The notes under the pieces are model-generated. The model worked only from the letters and a program-made list of their open reading frames with translations. It searched no databases and was not told the origin of the DNA. This document shows positions 54,052 through 62,673 of a stretch of 63,132 bases of DNA, one piece after another. Location of the stretch: contig CAJXUB010000008.1 of assembly GCA_913061125.1 (NCBI GenBank), positions 1 through 63,132 on the forward strand. Direction: 5' to 3'. This stretch comes from an uncultured Flavobacteriaceae bacterium. GTDB lineage: Bacteria > Bacteroidota > Bacteroidia > Flavobacteriales > Flavobacteriaceae. The translations under genes and the position numbers were made by a program. Numbering within the stretch: position 1 is the stretch's first letter; each line of letters begins with the position of its first letter.

Positions 54052-55320
54052 ATGCAAGAAGACTTTTTATATTACGTCTGGCAGCATAAAAAATTCGCCC
54101 TCGAATCGTTATACACCACAAAACATCACCCCATCAGAGTTAAATCAGTGGGGCAGCCCAACACCAATTCAGGCCCCGATTTTTTTAATGCTCAACTGGT
54201 TATTGATGGTCAGTTATGGGCTGGAAATGTAGAAATTCATGTTAAATCTTCGGACTGGTATTTGCATAATCATGAGCAAAACTCGGCCTATGACACGGTC
54301 ATTTTACATGTGGTATGGGAGCATAATACCGAGGTGTACAGAGCCGATAATTCAGTGGTGCCAACGCTGGAATTGAAACCCCACGTTGCCTCAGGTATTT
54401 TAAAGAATTATAAACGGTTAATAACCAACCAACAGGGGTGGATCCCTTGCGAGAATCAATTTAAACGAGTACAAACGTTTCAAATGGCCCATTGGTTGGA
54501 GCGGTTGTATTTGGAACGGTTGGAACAAAAATGCAGCCCCGTTCAAGCCCGCCTTGAGCAAACTCACCACGATTGGGAGGCCGTGATGTTTTGGCAACTG
54601 GCACGGGCCTTTGGTTCTAAAGTAAATGCCGATGCTTTTTGGCAGTTGGCCAAGTCGTTTCCATTTGCCGTTTTTCGAAAAATACGGCACAACCTTTTGG
54701 ATTTGGAGGCCTTGTTGTTCGGTCAATCTGGCCTGCTGGAGGGGGAAGACCATTATGTCCAGTCTTTAAAGAATCGTTACGCTTTTTTTAAACAAAAATA
54801 TTCGTTGAATCGGAATGGTACGATGCCCATGCAATTTTTTCGTTTGCGGCCACCAAATTTTCCGACCATTCGGTTGGCTCAATTGGCTCAGTTATACTTC
54901 ACCCACGATCATGTATTTTCAAGCTTGATGCAGTTGGAAGGTCCTTCTGATTTTTATGACTTTTTCAGTTGCGGAACCTCGTCGTTTTGGGACACGCACT
55001 ATTCCTTTGGAGCTGCCTCTAAAAAAAGATCGAAAACCCTTTCAAAACGCTTTATAGATTTACTTATTATCAATGCAATTATTCCCATGCGGTATGCCTA
55101 CAACAAATCCCAGGGAATGCCACAGGATGTTCTATTGTCTTTAATTAGGACGATCCCACCAGAACAAAATTCAACAGTCAAGAAATTTCAACAGTTAAAA
55201 CCCATTTCAACATCGGCTTTGGATTCTCAAGCGTTACTTCAACTTAAATCCTACTATTGCGACCACCGAAAATGCTTGCATTGTGCGGTAGGTAGTGCTC
55301 TTTTAAACCGAAATGTGTAA
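54052..55320 (+). CDS. DUF2851 protein
   Basis: Protein of 422 residues of DUF2851, a family common in Bacteroidota with unknown function. Conserved features: MQEDFLYYVWQHKKF at the start, NSGPDFFNAQLVIDG, WAGNVEIHVKSSDWYLHNH, YDTVILHVVWEHN, and four cysteines at the end in YYCDHRKCLHCAVG, perhaps a zinc site. The ATG at 54052 is chosen; 26 earlier codons overlap the end of the cysM-like gene. It is followed 8 bases later by the PspC-like gene. Confidence 0.88.
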   Translation: MQEDFLYYVWQHKKFALESLYTTKHHPIRVKSVGQPNTNSGPDFFNAQLVIDGQLWAGNVEIHVKSSDWYLHNHEQNSAYDTVILHVVWEHNTEVYRADNSVVPTLELKPHVASGILKNYKRLITNQQGWIPCENQFKRVQTFQMAHWLERLYLERLEQKCSPVQARLEQTHHDWEAVMFWQLARAFGSKVNADAFWQLAKSFPFAVFRKIRHNLLDLEALLFGQSGLLEGEDHYVQSLKNRYAFFKQKYSLNRNGTMPMQFFRLRPPNFPTIRLAQLAQLYFTHDHVFSSLMQLEGPSDFYDFFSCGTSSFWDTHYSFGAASKKRSKTLSKRFIDLLIINAIIPMRYAYNKSQGMPQDVLLSLIRTIPPEQNSTVKKFQQLKPISTSALDSQALLQLKSYYCDHRKCLHCAVGSALLNRNV

Positions 55321-55328
55321 CTTGCAGC

Positions 55329-55556
55329 ATGAACCTATTTTATACGATATTGTTCTTTTTTCAGCGTCATGGGTTTCACGTTTGCCAACGCATTGCCGAT
55401 CGTTTTGGGATGCGTGCCAAAGTGGTTCGAACCTCTTTTATTTACGTCACTTTCGTAACTGTTGGTTTCGGATTTGCGTTGTATTTATTTTTGGCTTTTT
55501 GGTTGAAAATAAAAGATATCATTTTTTCAAAACGAAGTTCAGTGTATGACATTTAG
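55329..55556 (+). CDS. PspC-domain membrane protein
   Basis: Protein of 75 residues of the PspC type. The helix FHVCQRIADRFGMRAKVVRT and the single membrane segment FIYVTFVTVGFGFALYLFLA are characteristic, with a basic tail SKRSSV. PspC proteins respond to membrane stress in other bacteria; here the role is only inferred. It lies 8 bases after the DUF2851 gene and 3 bases before the channel gene. The same span is open in another frame, which lacks these conserved features. Confidence 0.83.
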   Translation: MNLFYTILFFFQRHGFHVCQRIADRFGMRAKVVRTSFIYVTFVTVGFGFALYLFLAFWLKIKDIIFSKRSSVYDI

Positions 55557-55559
55557 CGC

Positions 55560-56588
55560 ATGACAAACCCTGTAGTACAAATTTTTAAATCAAAACTAAA
55601 CACCGCAGTGGCACTGCTTATTTGCTTGCTATTTGCGGGTGTGGTTGGGTTTAAATTCCTCTCAGGATTTTCGTGGTTGGATGCGGTTTATATGACTGTT
55701 ATTACCATTACCACTGTGGGATTTGGTGAGGTTCAACCGTTAAACGATCAGGACAAACTTTTTACCGTTGGACTTATTTTGACCAGTGCCATCATTGTGG
55801 GGTATGCGCTTAAAGTTATTACGGAATACATCATTTCTAGGAATGATATTAAAGAATTAAAACTAAAGAAAATGCAAAAGAAAATACAGGCACTTTCTGG
55901 CCATATCATTATTTGTGGTTATGGTCGAAATGGAAAACAAGCCGCCAAAAAATTGGCCACCCACAACCGTACTTTTGTGGTGATTGAAAAAGACGAACAA
56001 GTGGTTCAAAAACATCAAAATGAGGATACCCTTTTTGTAACCGGCAACGCTAACGAAGATGAGGTATTGGCCGCTGCAGGAATCGACAGGGCCTGTTGTT
56101 TGATTTCCGCTTTACCCAATGATTCAGAAAATGTTTTTGTGGTGCTTTCGGCACGTCAAATTAACCCAGATATTAGAATCATCAGTCGTGCGTCGCAGGA
56201 GTCGTCTTCCAGCAAACTGAAACTGGCAGGCGCCAACAATGTTATCCTTCCCGACCGTATTGGCGGCGACCATATGGCCTCCTTGGTGGTTGTTCCCGAT
56301 TTGTTGGAGTTTGTCGATAATCTTTCTATTGTTGGGAATCGTACCATCAACATTGAAGAAGTGGCTGTGGAGCAGCTTTATGATCCCTCCCAAACCAAGA
56401 CTATTTTGGAATTGGACTTGCGTAAAAAAACGGGCTGTAATGTCATAGGGTACAAAGATGAAAATGGGAAGTATCACATCAACCCCGAGGCCGATCAGAA
56501 GTTGGTGCCCGGATCCAAAGTGATTGTTTTGGGCCGCCCTGAGCAAATTCAAACCCTAAATTCGAGGTACAATATTGAGGTGGGTTAG
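55560..56588 (+). CDS. Potassium channel with RCK (TrkA-N) domain
   Basis: Channel subunit of 342 residues. Two membrane segments (about 13-35 and 67-90) flank the pore loop with selectivity filter TVGFG (52-56). The cytoplasmic part has an RCK domain starting IIICGYGRNGKQAAKKL (NAD/ligand-binding glycines), then a TrkA-C domain at the end (LVPGSKVIVLGRPEQIQ). It resembles MthK/Kch and would gate K+ on ligand binding. Last gene of DUF2851, PspC, channel. Confidence 0.9.
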   Translation: MTNPVVQIFKSKLNTAVALLICLLFAGVVGFKFLSGFSWLDAVYMTVITITTVGFGEVQPLNDQDKLFTVGLILTSAIIVGYALKVITEYIISRNDIKELKLKKMQKKIQALSGHIIICGYGRNGKQAAKKLATHNRTFVVIEKDEQVVQKHQNEDTLFVTGNANEDEVLAAAGIDRACCLISALPNDSENVFVVLSARQINPDIRIISRASQESSSSKLKLAGANNVILPDRIGGDHMASLVVVPDLLEFVDNLSIVGNRTINIEEVAVEQLYDPSQTKTILELDLRKKTGCNVIGYKDENGKYHINPEADQKLVPGSKVIVLGRPEQIQTLNSRYNIEVG

Positions 56589-56645
56589 CGGTTTGGGATT
56601 TATATGTGTTGCTTAGTAAAGAGACTTTTCGGAGTGGGTTTTATT

Positions 56646-57074
56646 TTATTCTGTATATTTAATACATGCTTTTATGTATGCATAAGGATATGTTCCTCCC
56701 CACAACGACAAGACGTATTCTCCATTTGGTATTCTGTGTAAACCTAAAGTACTGTAATATCTAATCCCACCTCCATTTACACTGCGTAATTGAATTCGAC
56801 TTATATTTTGACTTTTGGAAATAAATCGAAATTTTCTGTCTTTAATTACCACGTTTGGTTTTTGATATTGGCCTGTTGCCCATAAAATAGTACAATCTGT
56901 AACTAATCTTTTTTCTCCCTCCTCTCTTTCCGAGTCACTTTCAACAAGGTTTTCTGTTTTTGGTTCAGTTAGTGTATTTTTAAGTTCAATTTCAGAAAAA
57001 TCATTGAAGCCGTTGTCGTTGCTTGATTCTCCTTTGGATACAAATCCTTTGTGTAAAAATTTCTTTTTGCTCAT
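56646..57074 (-). CDS. Orphan protein of unknown function
   Basis: Protein of 142 residues. Residues 1-58 are charged and Ser/Asn/Glu-rich, probably unstructured; residues 60-142 look beta-rich (DCTILWATGQYQKPNVVIKD, then KACIKYTE at the end) with a Trp-Gly-Gly turn. I do not recognise a family. It has no signal peptide, sits alone between core genes on the opposite strand, and looks less conserved than its neighbours. The ATG at 57074 opens the frame. It might be an accessory insertion. Confidence 0.5.
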   Translation of the reverse strand: MSKKKFLHKGFVSKGESSNDNGFNDFSEIELKNTLTEPKTENLVESDSEREEGEKRLVTDCTILWATGQYQKPNVVIKDRKFRFISKSQNISRIQLRSVNGGGIRYYSTLGLHRIPNGEYVLSLWGGTYPYAYIKACIKYTE

Positions 57075-57376
57075 AATAATTTTTTTTAGTTTGAAATTAA
57101 TAATTCATAACCCCCCAAATACTCACTTCACTTAAAACCTTTATACAATTGTTTTTCCAAAGCGAATACATAGGTGTCCCTGATAGTATAGATCCCTAAA
57201 CCCCCAAAAAGTCACATTTTTTAGGAACTTTTTTAAAAATTTATTGACGGTGGTATATTTAAATGGAAATACAATAGAGCTATCCACTTAGAAATCAATG
57301 GGTTAGATCATCAGTTGCACAACTCAATTTTTTTTGTCATCTTGTTGCCACGTTTAAAGCTACTAACAACAATCTT
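57075..57376. promoter_or_regulatory. Regulatory region before the AGCS symporter
   Basis: This 302-base stretch has no gene. It holds ACCCCCCAAATACTCAC (57110-57126) and ACCCCCAAAAAGTCAC (57200-57215), two copies of one motif 90 bases apart. The second overlaps CCTAAA (57195-57200) / TTTAGG (57220-57225). TATATTTA at 57254-57261 is close to the -7 consensus. The same motif type lies between glnA and glnN, so the symporter may share their regulator (inference). Nothing else is seen. Confidence 0.5.
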
Positions 57377-58954
57377 ATGAAATCCAAAATACTTTCTTTT
57401 ATCGCCTTGATGTTACCTGTTTTTACCTTTGCACAAGATAAAGGGATAGATCAAATTATTGACGAAAAATTTGGCGATGCCACAGGGTGGTTTGTCAATT
57501 TTATATTTTATCAAATAGAATTTACGGACGATATCAAAGTGTTTTGGGTTCTCTTTCCACTAATTATCGGGGCCACCTATTTCACCATTTATTTCAAGTT
57601 TATCAACCTCAGAGGCATTACAACCTCCATCAATATTATTCGTGGGAAATACGACGATTTGGACCACCACGAAACTCTCGAAGCCGCCGGCGATTCAACC
57701 CCAGGAGGCGACAGCATCGAAACCATTGCAGTGGAAGGTCACGAAGGCGAAGTGTCTCATTTTCAGGCCCTTACAGCAGCATTGTCGGCCACCGTGGGCT
57801 TGGGGAATATTGCGGGAGTAGCCATAGCGGTATCCATCGGCGGAGCAGGAGCCACCTTTTGGATGATTGTGGCGGGTCTTCTCGGGATGGCGTCAAAGTT
57901 TGTAGAATGTACCCTTGGGGTTAAATACAGAGATATAGACCAAAATGGCGTCGTGTATGGCGGCCCCATGTACTATCTAACGAAAGGATTAAAATCCAAT
58001 GGGTTGGAAAAATTAGGTAAAGTTTTAGCCGTTTTGTTTGCCATTTTTGTGGTTGGCGGATCGTTCGGTGGTGGTAATATGTTTCAGGTAAATCAGGCGT
58101 TTCAATTGGTTGAAAACATCACAGGTGGAGAGACCTCTTTTCTTCACGGTAAAGGATGGTTGTTTGGTATTTTGATGTCGGTTTTGGTGGGGATTGTTAT
58201 TATTGGCGGGATTAAAAAAATTGCCAAAGTAACCGATAAAATAGTGCCCTTTATGGTGGCCATTTATGTCACCGCATCGTTGTTTGTTATTTTTTCAAAT
58301 TTGGATAGGATTGGGGATGCTTTTGGACAAATTTTCACAGGGGCTTTCAGTCCTGAAGGCGTTGCTGGTGGAGCCATTGGGGTACTGGTTCAGGGGTTTA
58401 GACGAGCGGCCTTTTCAAACGAAGCCGGAATTGGGTCTGCATCCATTGCGCACTCTGCCGTTAAAACCAAATATGCTGCCTCCGAAGGGATGGTTGCTTT
58501 GTTGGAACCTTTTATTGATACGGTGGTGGTGTGTACCATGACTGCTTTAGTGCTGATCATCACTGGATATGTAGATCCCGCCAATGCCAGTCTAAACAAT
58601 GCCGAAGCCATCCTTTTAACCTCAGGTGCTTTTGAATCGGCCATTTCGTGGTTCCCTTATGTGCTTACCGTTGCAGTCGTATTATTTGCATTTAGCACCA
58701 TGATTTCTTGGTCCTATTACGGCTTTCAGGGCTGGGCTTATTTGTTTGGACGATCCAAAACCATGGAATACGCCTACAAACTTATATTTTGTCTTTTTGT
58801 TATTGTCGGTTCGGCAGCAAGTTTGGGGTCGGTTATTGATTTTTCGGATGCGATGATTTTTGCCATGATGGTCCCCAATATGGTTGGAATTATCATTCTA
58901 GCACCAAAAGTTAAGAAAGAACTTTCAAAATATTTGGATGCCATAAAAAAGTAA
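57377..58954 (+). CDS. AGCS-family sodium:amino-acid symporter
   Basis: Membrane transporter of 525 residues (alanine/glycine:cation symporter type) that imports alanine, glycine or glutamine with Na+. A signal-like N-terminus precedes about eleven membrane segments. Family motifs: ALSATVGLGNIAGVAIA, GGPMYYLTKGLKSNGL, FGGGNMFQVNQAFQ and AAFSNEAGIGSASIAHSAVKT. It is preceded by the motif-rich region at 57075-57376. The ComEA-like gene starts 13 bases after it. Confidence 0.93.
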   Translation: MKSKILSFIALMLPVFTFAQDKGIDQIIDEKFGDATGWFVNFIFYQIEFTDDIKVFWVLFPLIIGATYFTIYFKFINLRGITTSINIIRGKYDDLDHHETLEAAGDSTPGGDSIETIAVEGHEGEVSHFQALTAALSATVGLGNIAGVAIAVSIGGAGATFWMIVAGLLGMASKFVECTLGVKYRDIDQNGVVYGGPMYYLTKGLKSNGLEKLGKVLAVLFAIFVVGGSFGGGNMFQVNQAFQLVENITGGETSFLHGKGWLFGILMSVLVGIVIIGGIKKIAKVTDKIVPFMVAIYVTASLFVIFSNLDRIGDAFGQIFTGAFSPEGVAGGAIGVLVQGFRRAAFSNEAGIGSASIAHSAVKTKYAASEGMVALLEPFIDTVVVCTMTALVLIITGYVDPANASLNNAEAILLTSGAFESAISWFPYVLTVAVVLFAFSTMISWSYYGFQGWAYLFGRSKTMEYAYKLIFCLFVIVGSAASLGSVIDFSDAMIFAMMVPNMVGIIILAPKVKKELSKYLDAIKK

Positions 58955-58967
58955 TTTACAGTTTCAA

Positions 58968-59828
58968 ATGTTCCCCCCAAATCTTTTGACCAAACGGCAA
59001 CAACGTGCCGTATTGTTTCTGATGGTTGTCATTTTTGCCCTTCAGCTAACCGCTGTGTTCTGGCCCATGGACACCACATCAGATCAATTTGAAGAATTGT
59101 CGAACCGCCCTGAATTTCAGCAAGAATATCAGCAGTTAAAACAGCAATGGGTCGAGGCCAAAACCCCCAAAATTTTTCCATTTAATCCCAATTATATTTC
59201 CACCTATAACGCTTATAAATTGGGGCTCTCATCAGAGGCGTACAATCGGTTGAAGGCATTTAGAGCTAAAAATCAATGGGTTAATTCTGCCGTAGAATTT
59301 CAACAGGTAACCCAAATTTCAGATGAACTTCTCGAAAACATTCAACCCTATTTTAAGTTTCCCCAATGGGTTGTGGATGCTCAAAAGAGCAGTTTAAAAA
59401 CGCAATCATCTGTGCCAAAAATTGATTTGAATGACGCAACGGCCCAGCAACTTGAAAAAATTCGAGGCATTGGGCCCGTGTTGTCCGAACGTATCATCCG
59501 ATATAGAGAAAGGCACGAGGGTGGATTTGCGGATTGGGTTGAACTCACGGCTGTGTACGGTTTATCGGAAACCGTTATACAACGCCTGAAAAATAGGGCT
59601 GTGCTAAAAAACCCCAGAACCATTCGTAAGATTAATTTGAATGAAGCAACCCAAGAGGATTTGGTAAAAATCCCCTACATTGATTATGAGTTGGCCGATC
59701 AAATAATTGAACAACGCTTATTAAAAGAACATTACGAATCTGTGGACGAATTAACAAAACTTAAGGATTTTCCAGTCGAATTTTTTGACATAATTAAATT
59801 ATATTTGTACATAAATTATTCCGAATGA
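58968..59828 (+). CDS. Helix-hairpin-helix protein (ComEA-like)
   Basis: Protein of 286 residues. An N-terminal membrane helix (about 14-30) anchors it; the rest is predicted to face the periplasm. At least two ComEA-type helix-hairpin-helix repeats are visible: IDLNDATAQQLEKIRGIGPV and INLNEATQEDLVKIPYIDYE, with a degenerate one near residues 75-115. Such domains bind DNA without sequence preference; roles in DNA uptake or repair are possible. It ends 4 bases inside the next gene. Confidence 0.85.
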   Translation: MFPPNLLTKRQQRAVLFLMVVIFALQLTAVFWPMDTTSDQFEELSNRPEFQQEYQQLKQQWVEAKTPKIFPFNPNYISTYNAYKLGLSSEAYNRLKAFRAKNQWVNSAVEFQQVTQISDELLENIQPYFKFPQWVVDAQKSSLKTQSSVPKIDLNDATAQQLEKIRGIGPVLSERIIRYRERHEGGFADWVELTAVYGLSETVIQRLKNRAVLKNPRTIRKINLNEATQEDLVKIPYIDYELADQIIEQRLLKEHYESVDELTKLKDFPVEFFDIIKLYLYINYSE

Positions 59829-60964
59829 ATTTTCAATTTTCAGAAGAACAACAACTCATTGCTGCCTCGGCGCGTGACTTTGCCGAGCAACACATTAGAC
59901 CCCACATTATGGATTGGGACGAATCTCAACATTTTCCAAGAGAGGTTCTACACAAAGCAGGAGAAATGGGCTTCATGGGCATTTTTATCCCTGAAGAATA
60001 CGGCGGCTCCGGCCTTGGCTATCATGAGTATGTAGCGATTATTGAAGAAATTTCAAAAGTTGACCCCTCTGTTGGACTTTCCATTGCAGCTCACAATTCG
60101 TTGTGTACGGGACATATTTTTTATTTTGGGAACGAATCTCAAAAACAAAAATATCTTCCCAAATTAGCTGCAGGCGAGTGGATTGGAGCGTGGGGATTAA
60201 CCGAACACAATACCGGCAGTGATGCCGGTGGGATGAATACCACCGCTGTCAAAGACGGAGACTATTATGTGTTGAATGGTTCCAAGAATTTTATCACCCA
60301 TGGAAAAAGCGGGGACGTCGCTGTTGTCATCGCAAGAACTGGCGAAAAGGGCGATTCTCATGGCATGTCGGCCTTTATAATTGAGCGAGGAACCCCTGGC
60401 TTTAGCGGCGGAAAAAAAGAAAATAAATTGGGGATGCGAGCCAGCGAAACAGCCGAATTGATTTTTGACAACTGCAGAATTCACAAAGATAATCTTATTG
60501 GTCAAGAAGGTGAGGGGTTTGTACAGTCTCTAAAGTTATTAGACGGCGGCCGAATTTCTATCGGGGCACTGTCTCTGGGGATTGCCAAAGGCGCTTACGA
60601 AGCATCTTTAAAATATTCCAAAGAACGCGTGCAATTTGGTAAACCCATATCCAGTTTTCAGGGGATTTCGTTTAAACTCTCTGATATGGCTACTGAAATT
60701 GCAGCTTCAGAATTGCTCGTTCACAAAGCCGCAGCCATGAAAAATAATGGCGAAAAGGTAACCAGCACCGGTGCCATGGCCAAAATGTATGCCAGTGAGG
60801 CCTGTGTTAGAATTGCCACAGAAGCCATTCAAATTCATGGTGGATATGGTTACATTAAAGAATTTCCGGTAGAGAAATTTTACCGCGATTCCAAGCTTTG
60901 CACCATAGGCGAGGGCACTACCGAAATTCAAAAATTGGTTATTGCCAGAAATATTTTAAAATAA
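59825..60964 (+). CDS. Acyl-CoA dehydrogenase
   Basis: FAD-dependent enzyme of 379 residues that makes the trans-2 double bond in acyl-CoA. MNFQFSEEQQLIAASARDFA starts it; WGLTEHNTGSDAGGMNT binds FAD, ERVQFGKPISSFQG and QIHGGYGYIKEFPVEKFYRD follow, and the catalytic Glu is in IGEGTTEIQKLVIARNIL. The length matches short/medium-chain enzymes; chain-length preference cannot be read here. It overlaps the ComEA-like gene by 4 bases. Confidence 0.93.
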   Translation: MNFQFSEEQQLIAASARDFAEQHIRPHIMDWDESQHFPREVLHKAGEMGFMGIFIPEEYGGSGLGYHEYVAIIEEISKVDPSVGLSIAAHNSLCTGHIFYFGNESQKQKYLPKLAAGEWIGAWGLTEHNTGSDAGGMNTTAVKDGDYYVLNGSKNFITHGKSGDVAVVIARTGEKGDSHGMSAFIIERGTPGFSGGKKENKLGMRASETAELIFDNCRIHKDNLIGQEGEGFVQSLKLLDGGRISIGALSLGIAKGAYEASLKYSKERVQFGKPISSFQGISFKLSDMATEIAASELLVHKAAAMKNNGEKVTSTGAMAKMYASEACVRIATEAIQIHGGYGYIKEFPVEKFYRDSKLCTIGEGTTEIQKLVIARNILK

Positions 60965-60997
60965 TTTGTAGCATATATAATAATAAGATTATATTTG
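60965..60997 (+). promoter_or_regulatory. rpsU promoter
   Basis: TTTG (60965-60968) and TATATTTG (60990-60997) match the Bacteroidota consensus TTTG / TAnnTTTG with a 21-base spacer. It starts at the base after the acyl-CoA dehydrogenase stop and gives a leader of about 30 bases. Confidence 0.7.
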
Positions 60998-61013
60998 CAT
61001 TCTAATTTTAAAG

Positions 61014-61021
61014 AAAGGAGG
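61014..61021 (+). promoter_or_regulatory. Strong Shine-Dalgarno of rpsU
   Basis: AAAGGAGG, a full anti-Shine-Dalgarno complement, lies 10 bases before the rpsU ATG. I saw no comparable site before the other starts in the window. In Bacteroidota the ribosome normally hides the 16S 3' end with bS21, bS18 and bS6; an exposed anti-SD would favour this mRNA, so the site probably serves autoregulation. Confidence 0.85.
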
Positions 61022-61031
61022 TTTTAAGTTT

Positions 61032-61226
61032 ATGCTAATAATACCCATTAAAGAAGGAGAAAACATCGATAGAGCGCTGAAGCGTTTCAAACGAAAATTT
61101 GATAAAACCGGAACAAAACGGTCACTTCAAACTCGAAAGCAGTTCACAAAACCTTCGGTAAAACGTCGAGCAGAAATACAAAAAGCACAATACATCCAGA
61201 GTCTGAGAGACGCCGAGAACCTGTAG
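61032..61226 (+). CDS. rpsU: Ribosomal protein bS21
   Basis: Small-subunit protein of 64 residues, highly basic. Family features: LIIPIKEGENIDRALKRFKR, then a basic stretch to KRRAEIQKAQYIQSLRD. In Flavobacteriia bS21 helps sequester the anti-Shine-Dalgarno end of 16S rRNA. The gene has its own consensus promoter, a short leader with a full SD, and a strong terminator, so it is a single-gene unit suited to feedback control of its own translation. Confidence 0.97.
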   Translation: MLIIPIKEGENIDRALKRFKRKFDKTGTKRSLQTRKQFTKPSVKRRAEIQKAQYIQSLRDAENL

Positions 61227-61246
61227 TGCTCACTTGTTAAAATATA

Positions 61247-61274
61247 AAACACCTTATCCAAGGTGTTTTTTTTT
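61247..61274 (+). terminator. Intrinsic terminator after rpsU
   Basis: AAACACCTT (61247-61255) and AAGGTGTTT (61260-61268) form a perfect 9-bp stem with loop ATCC, followed by T to 61274. It lies 20 bases past the rpsU stop. Confidence 0.92.
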
Positions 61275-61308
61275 GCTTATATTTGAGCATAACCCAAATA
61301 TTACCATC

Positions 61309-61695
61309 ATGAAATTTAAATCCTTTTTATTGTCGGGCCTGATTGGCGCATTTGTCTATTTTCTTCTTGGTTGGCTGTTTTATGACATCTTATTTCCAGA
61401 GATTCATTCCAAAACGACTGAACCCAACATTAGTTACATCTTTTTGGGGTGTTTGTGTATGGCGTTTTTGGTCGCTTTGATTTTTTGCCGTTGGGCTCAA
61501 ATCAAAACCTTTGCTACAGGGCTGAAAGCGGGGTTTGTATTTGGATTCTTGTACACGTTAAGCATGAATTTTTTCATGTATTCCAATCAATCCATAGACG
61601 CCAATTTTTTTTCCATACTTGCTATTGAAGCTCTAATTTTGGCCGTCGTTGGAGGGTTTATTGGCTATGTGAACGGTGCGTTTTCTAAAGAATAA
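61309..61695 (+). CDS. Hypothetical four-helix membrane protein
   Basis: Protein of 128 residues with four membrane segments (about 5-28, 42-62, 68-88 and 98-122). The first is glycine-rich (LIGAFVYFLLGWLFYDI). I do not recognise a family of known function; proteins like this occur in many flavobacteria. The ATG at 61309 is chosen; upstream codons in frame run across the rpsU terminator. TATATTTG at 61278-61285 is a good -7 element. Confidence 0.75.
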   Translation: MKFKSFLLSGLIGAFVYFLLGWLFYDILFPEIHSKTTEPNISYIFLGCLCMAFLVALIFCRWAQIKTFATGLKAGFVFGFLYTLSMNFFMYSNQSIDANFFSILAIEALILAVVGGFIGYVNGAFSKE

Positions 61696-61761
61696 ACGTT
61701 CCAAAAATTCAACTTAAAAACTAACAATAATTTTGTATATTGTTGGGAGTAATCTCTTAAC

Positions 61762-62649
61762 ATGTCAATTGTTTCATTCATCGATTATTTAAATTTGGAG
61801 AAAAACTATTCTCCAAACACGGTTTTGGCTTATCAGAATGATCTTGAGGCGTTCCAGATGTTTCTGAAAACTGAATTTTCAATGGAAGATTTACAAGAGG
61901 TTCATTATACCCAAATTCGTACTTGGATCATTTCATTGGTGGAGGCGGGTTTAGCCAATCGTACCATCAACCGAAAAGTATCGTCTTTAAACAGTTATTA
62001 TAAATTTTTGGTTAAGACGGAAGTCATGTCACACTCGCCCTTATCGAAGCACAATGCATTGAAAGTTCAAAAAAACGTTCATGTTCCGTTTTCAGAACAA
62101 GAAATTGAAGAGGTGTTGTTCAATGCGCCAGCGGACGATTTTGTTTCTGTTCGCGATAAGCTCATCGTGGAATTGCTGTACGCCACAGGGATGCGACGTA
62201 CAGAACTTATTAACCTCAATTTAAGTGCTGTTGATTTTGATCAAAATCAAATTAAAGTTTTAGGTAAACGCAATAAAGAGCGCTACATTCCGTTATTACC
62301 AACAGTATCAAAAAGTCTTAAAACCTACATGGCCTTGCGAAATGAATTGCCCAATAGTGGCCCCTCAAAAGCGCTGTTTCTTACTGAAAAGGGCAAGGCG
62401 GTGTACGGAACATTAGTGTATCGCATCGTTAATTCGTATTTTGAAAACGCTTCGACCAAAGTGAAAAAAAGCCCTCACATATTACGCCACTCCTTTGCAA
62501 CCCACCTTTTGAATCGCGGGGCAGACCTTAACGCGGTTAAAGAACTTTTGGGGCATTCCAGTCTGGCAGCAACTCAGGTTTACACCCACAATAATATTTC
62601 TGAGTTAAAGAAAGTTTATGCCAAAGCTCATCCTCGACAAACAAAATAA
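61762..62649 (+). CDS. xerC: Tyrosine recombinase XerC/XerD
   Basis: Site-specific recombinase of 295 residues. The N-terminal SAM-like core-binding domain starts FIDYLNLEKNYSPNTVLAY. The catalytic residues are seen: Arg145 in ATGMRRTEL, Lys about 172, His239 and Arg242 in HILRHSFATHLL, His265 in LLGHSSLAATQVYTH, and Tyr274. It acts on chromosome dimers at dif. The gene is followed 24 bases later by hpf, a common pairing in Bacteroidota. Whether it is XerC or XerD is not certain. Confidence 0.9.
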   Translation: MSIVSFIDYLNLEKNYSPNTVLAYQNDLEAFQMFLKTEFSMEDLQEVHYTQIRTWIISLVEAGLANRTINRKVSSLNSYYKFLVKTEVMSHSPLSKHNALKVQKNVHVPFSEQEIEEVLFNAPADDFVSVRDKLIVELLYATGMRRTELINLNLSAVDFDQNQIKVLGKRNKERYIPLLPTVSKSLKTYMALRNELPNSGPSKALFLTEKGKAVYGTLVYRIVNSYFENASTKVKKSPHILRHSFATHLLNRGADLNAVKELLGHSSLAATQVYTHNNISELKKVYAKAHPRQTK

Positions 62650-62673
62650 CAGTTAAACCAACAACAAGAACCT

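Noticed and set aside
55313-55549. Alternative 78-codon frame over the PspC-like gene
   Set aside because: It overlaps the DUF2851 end and lacks the PspC motifs that the 55329 frame has.
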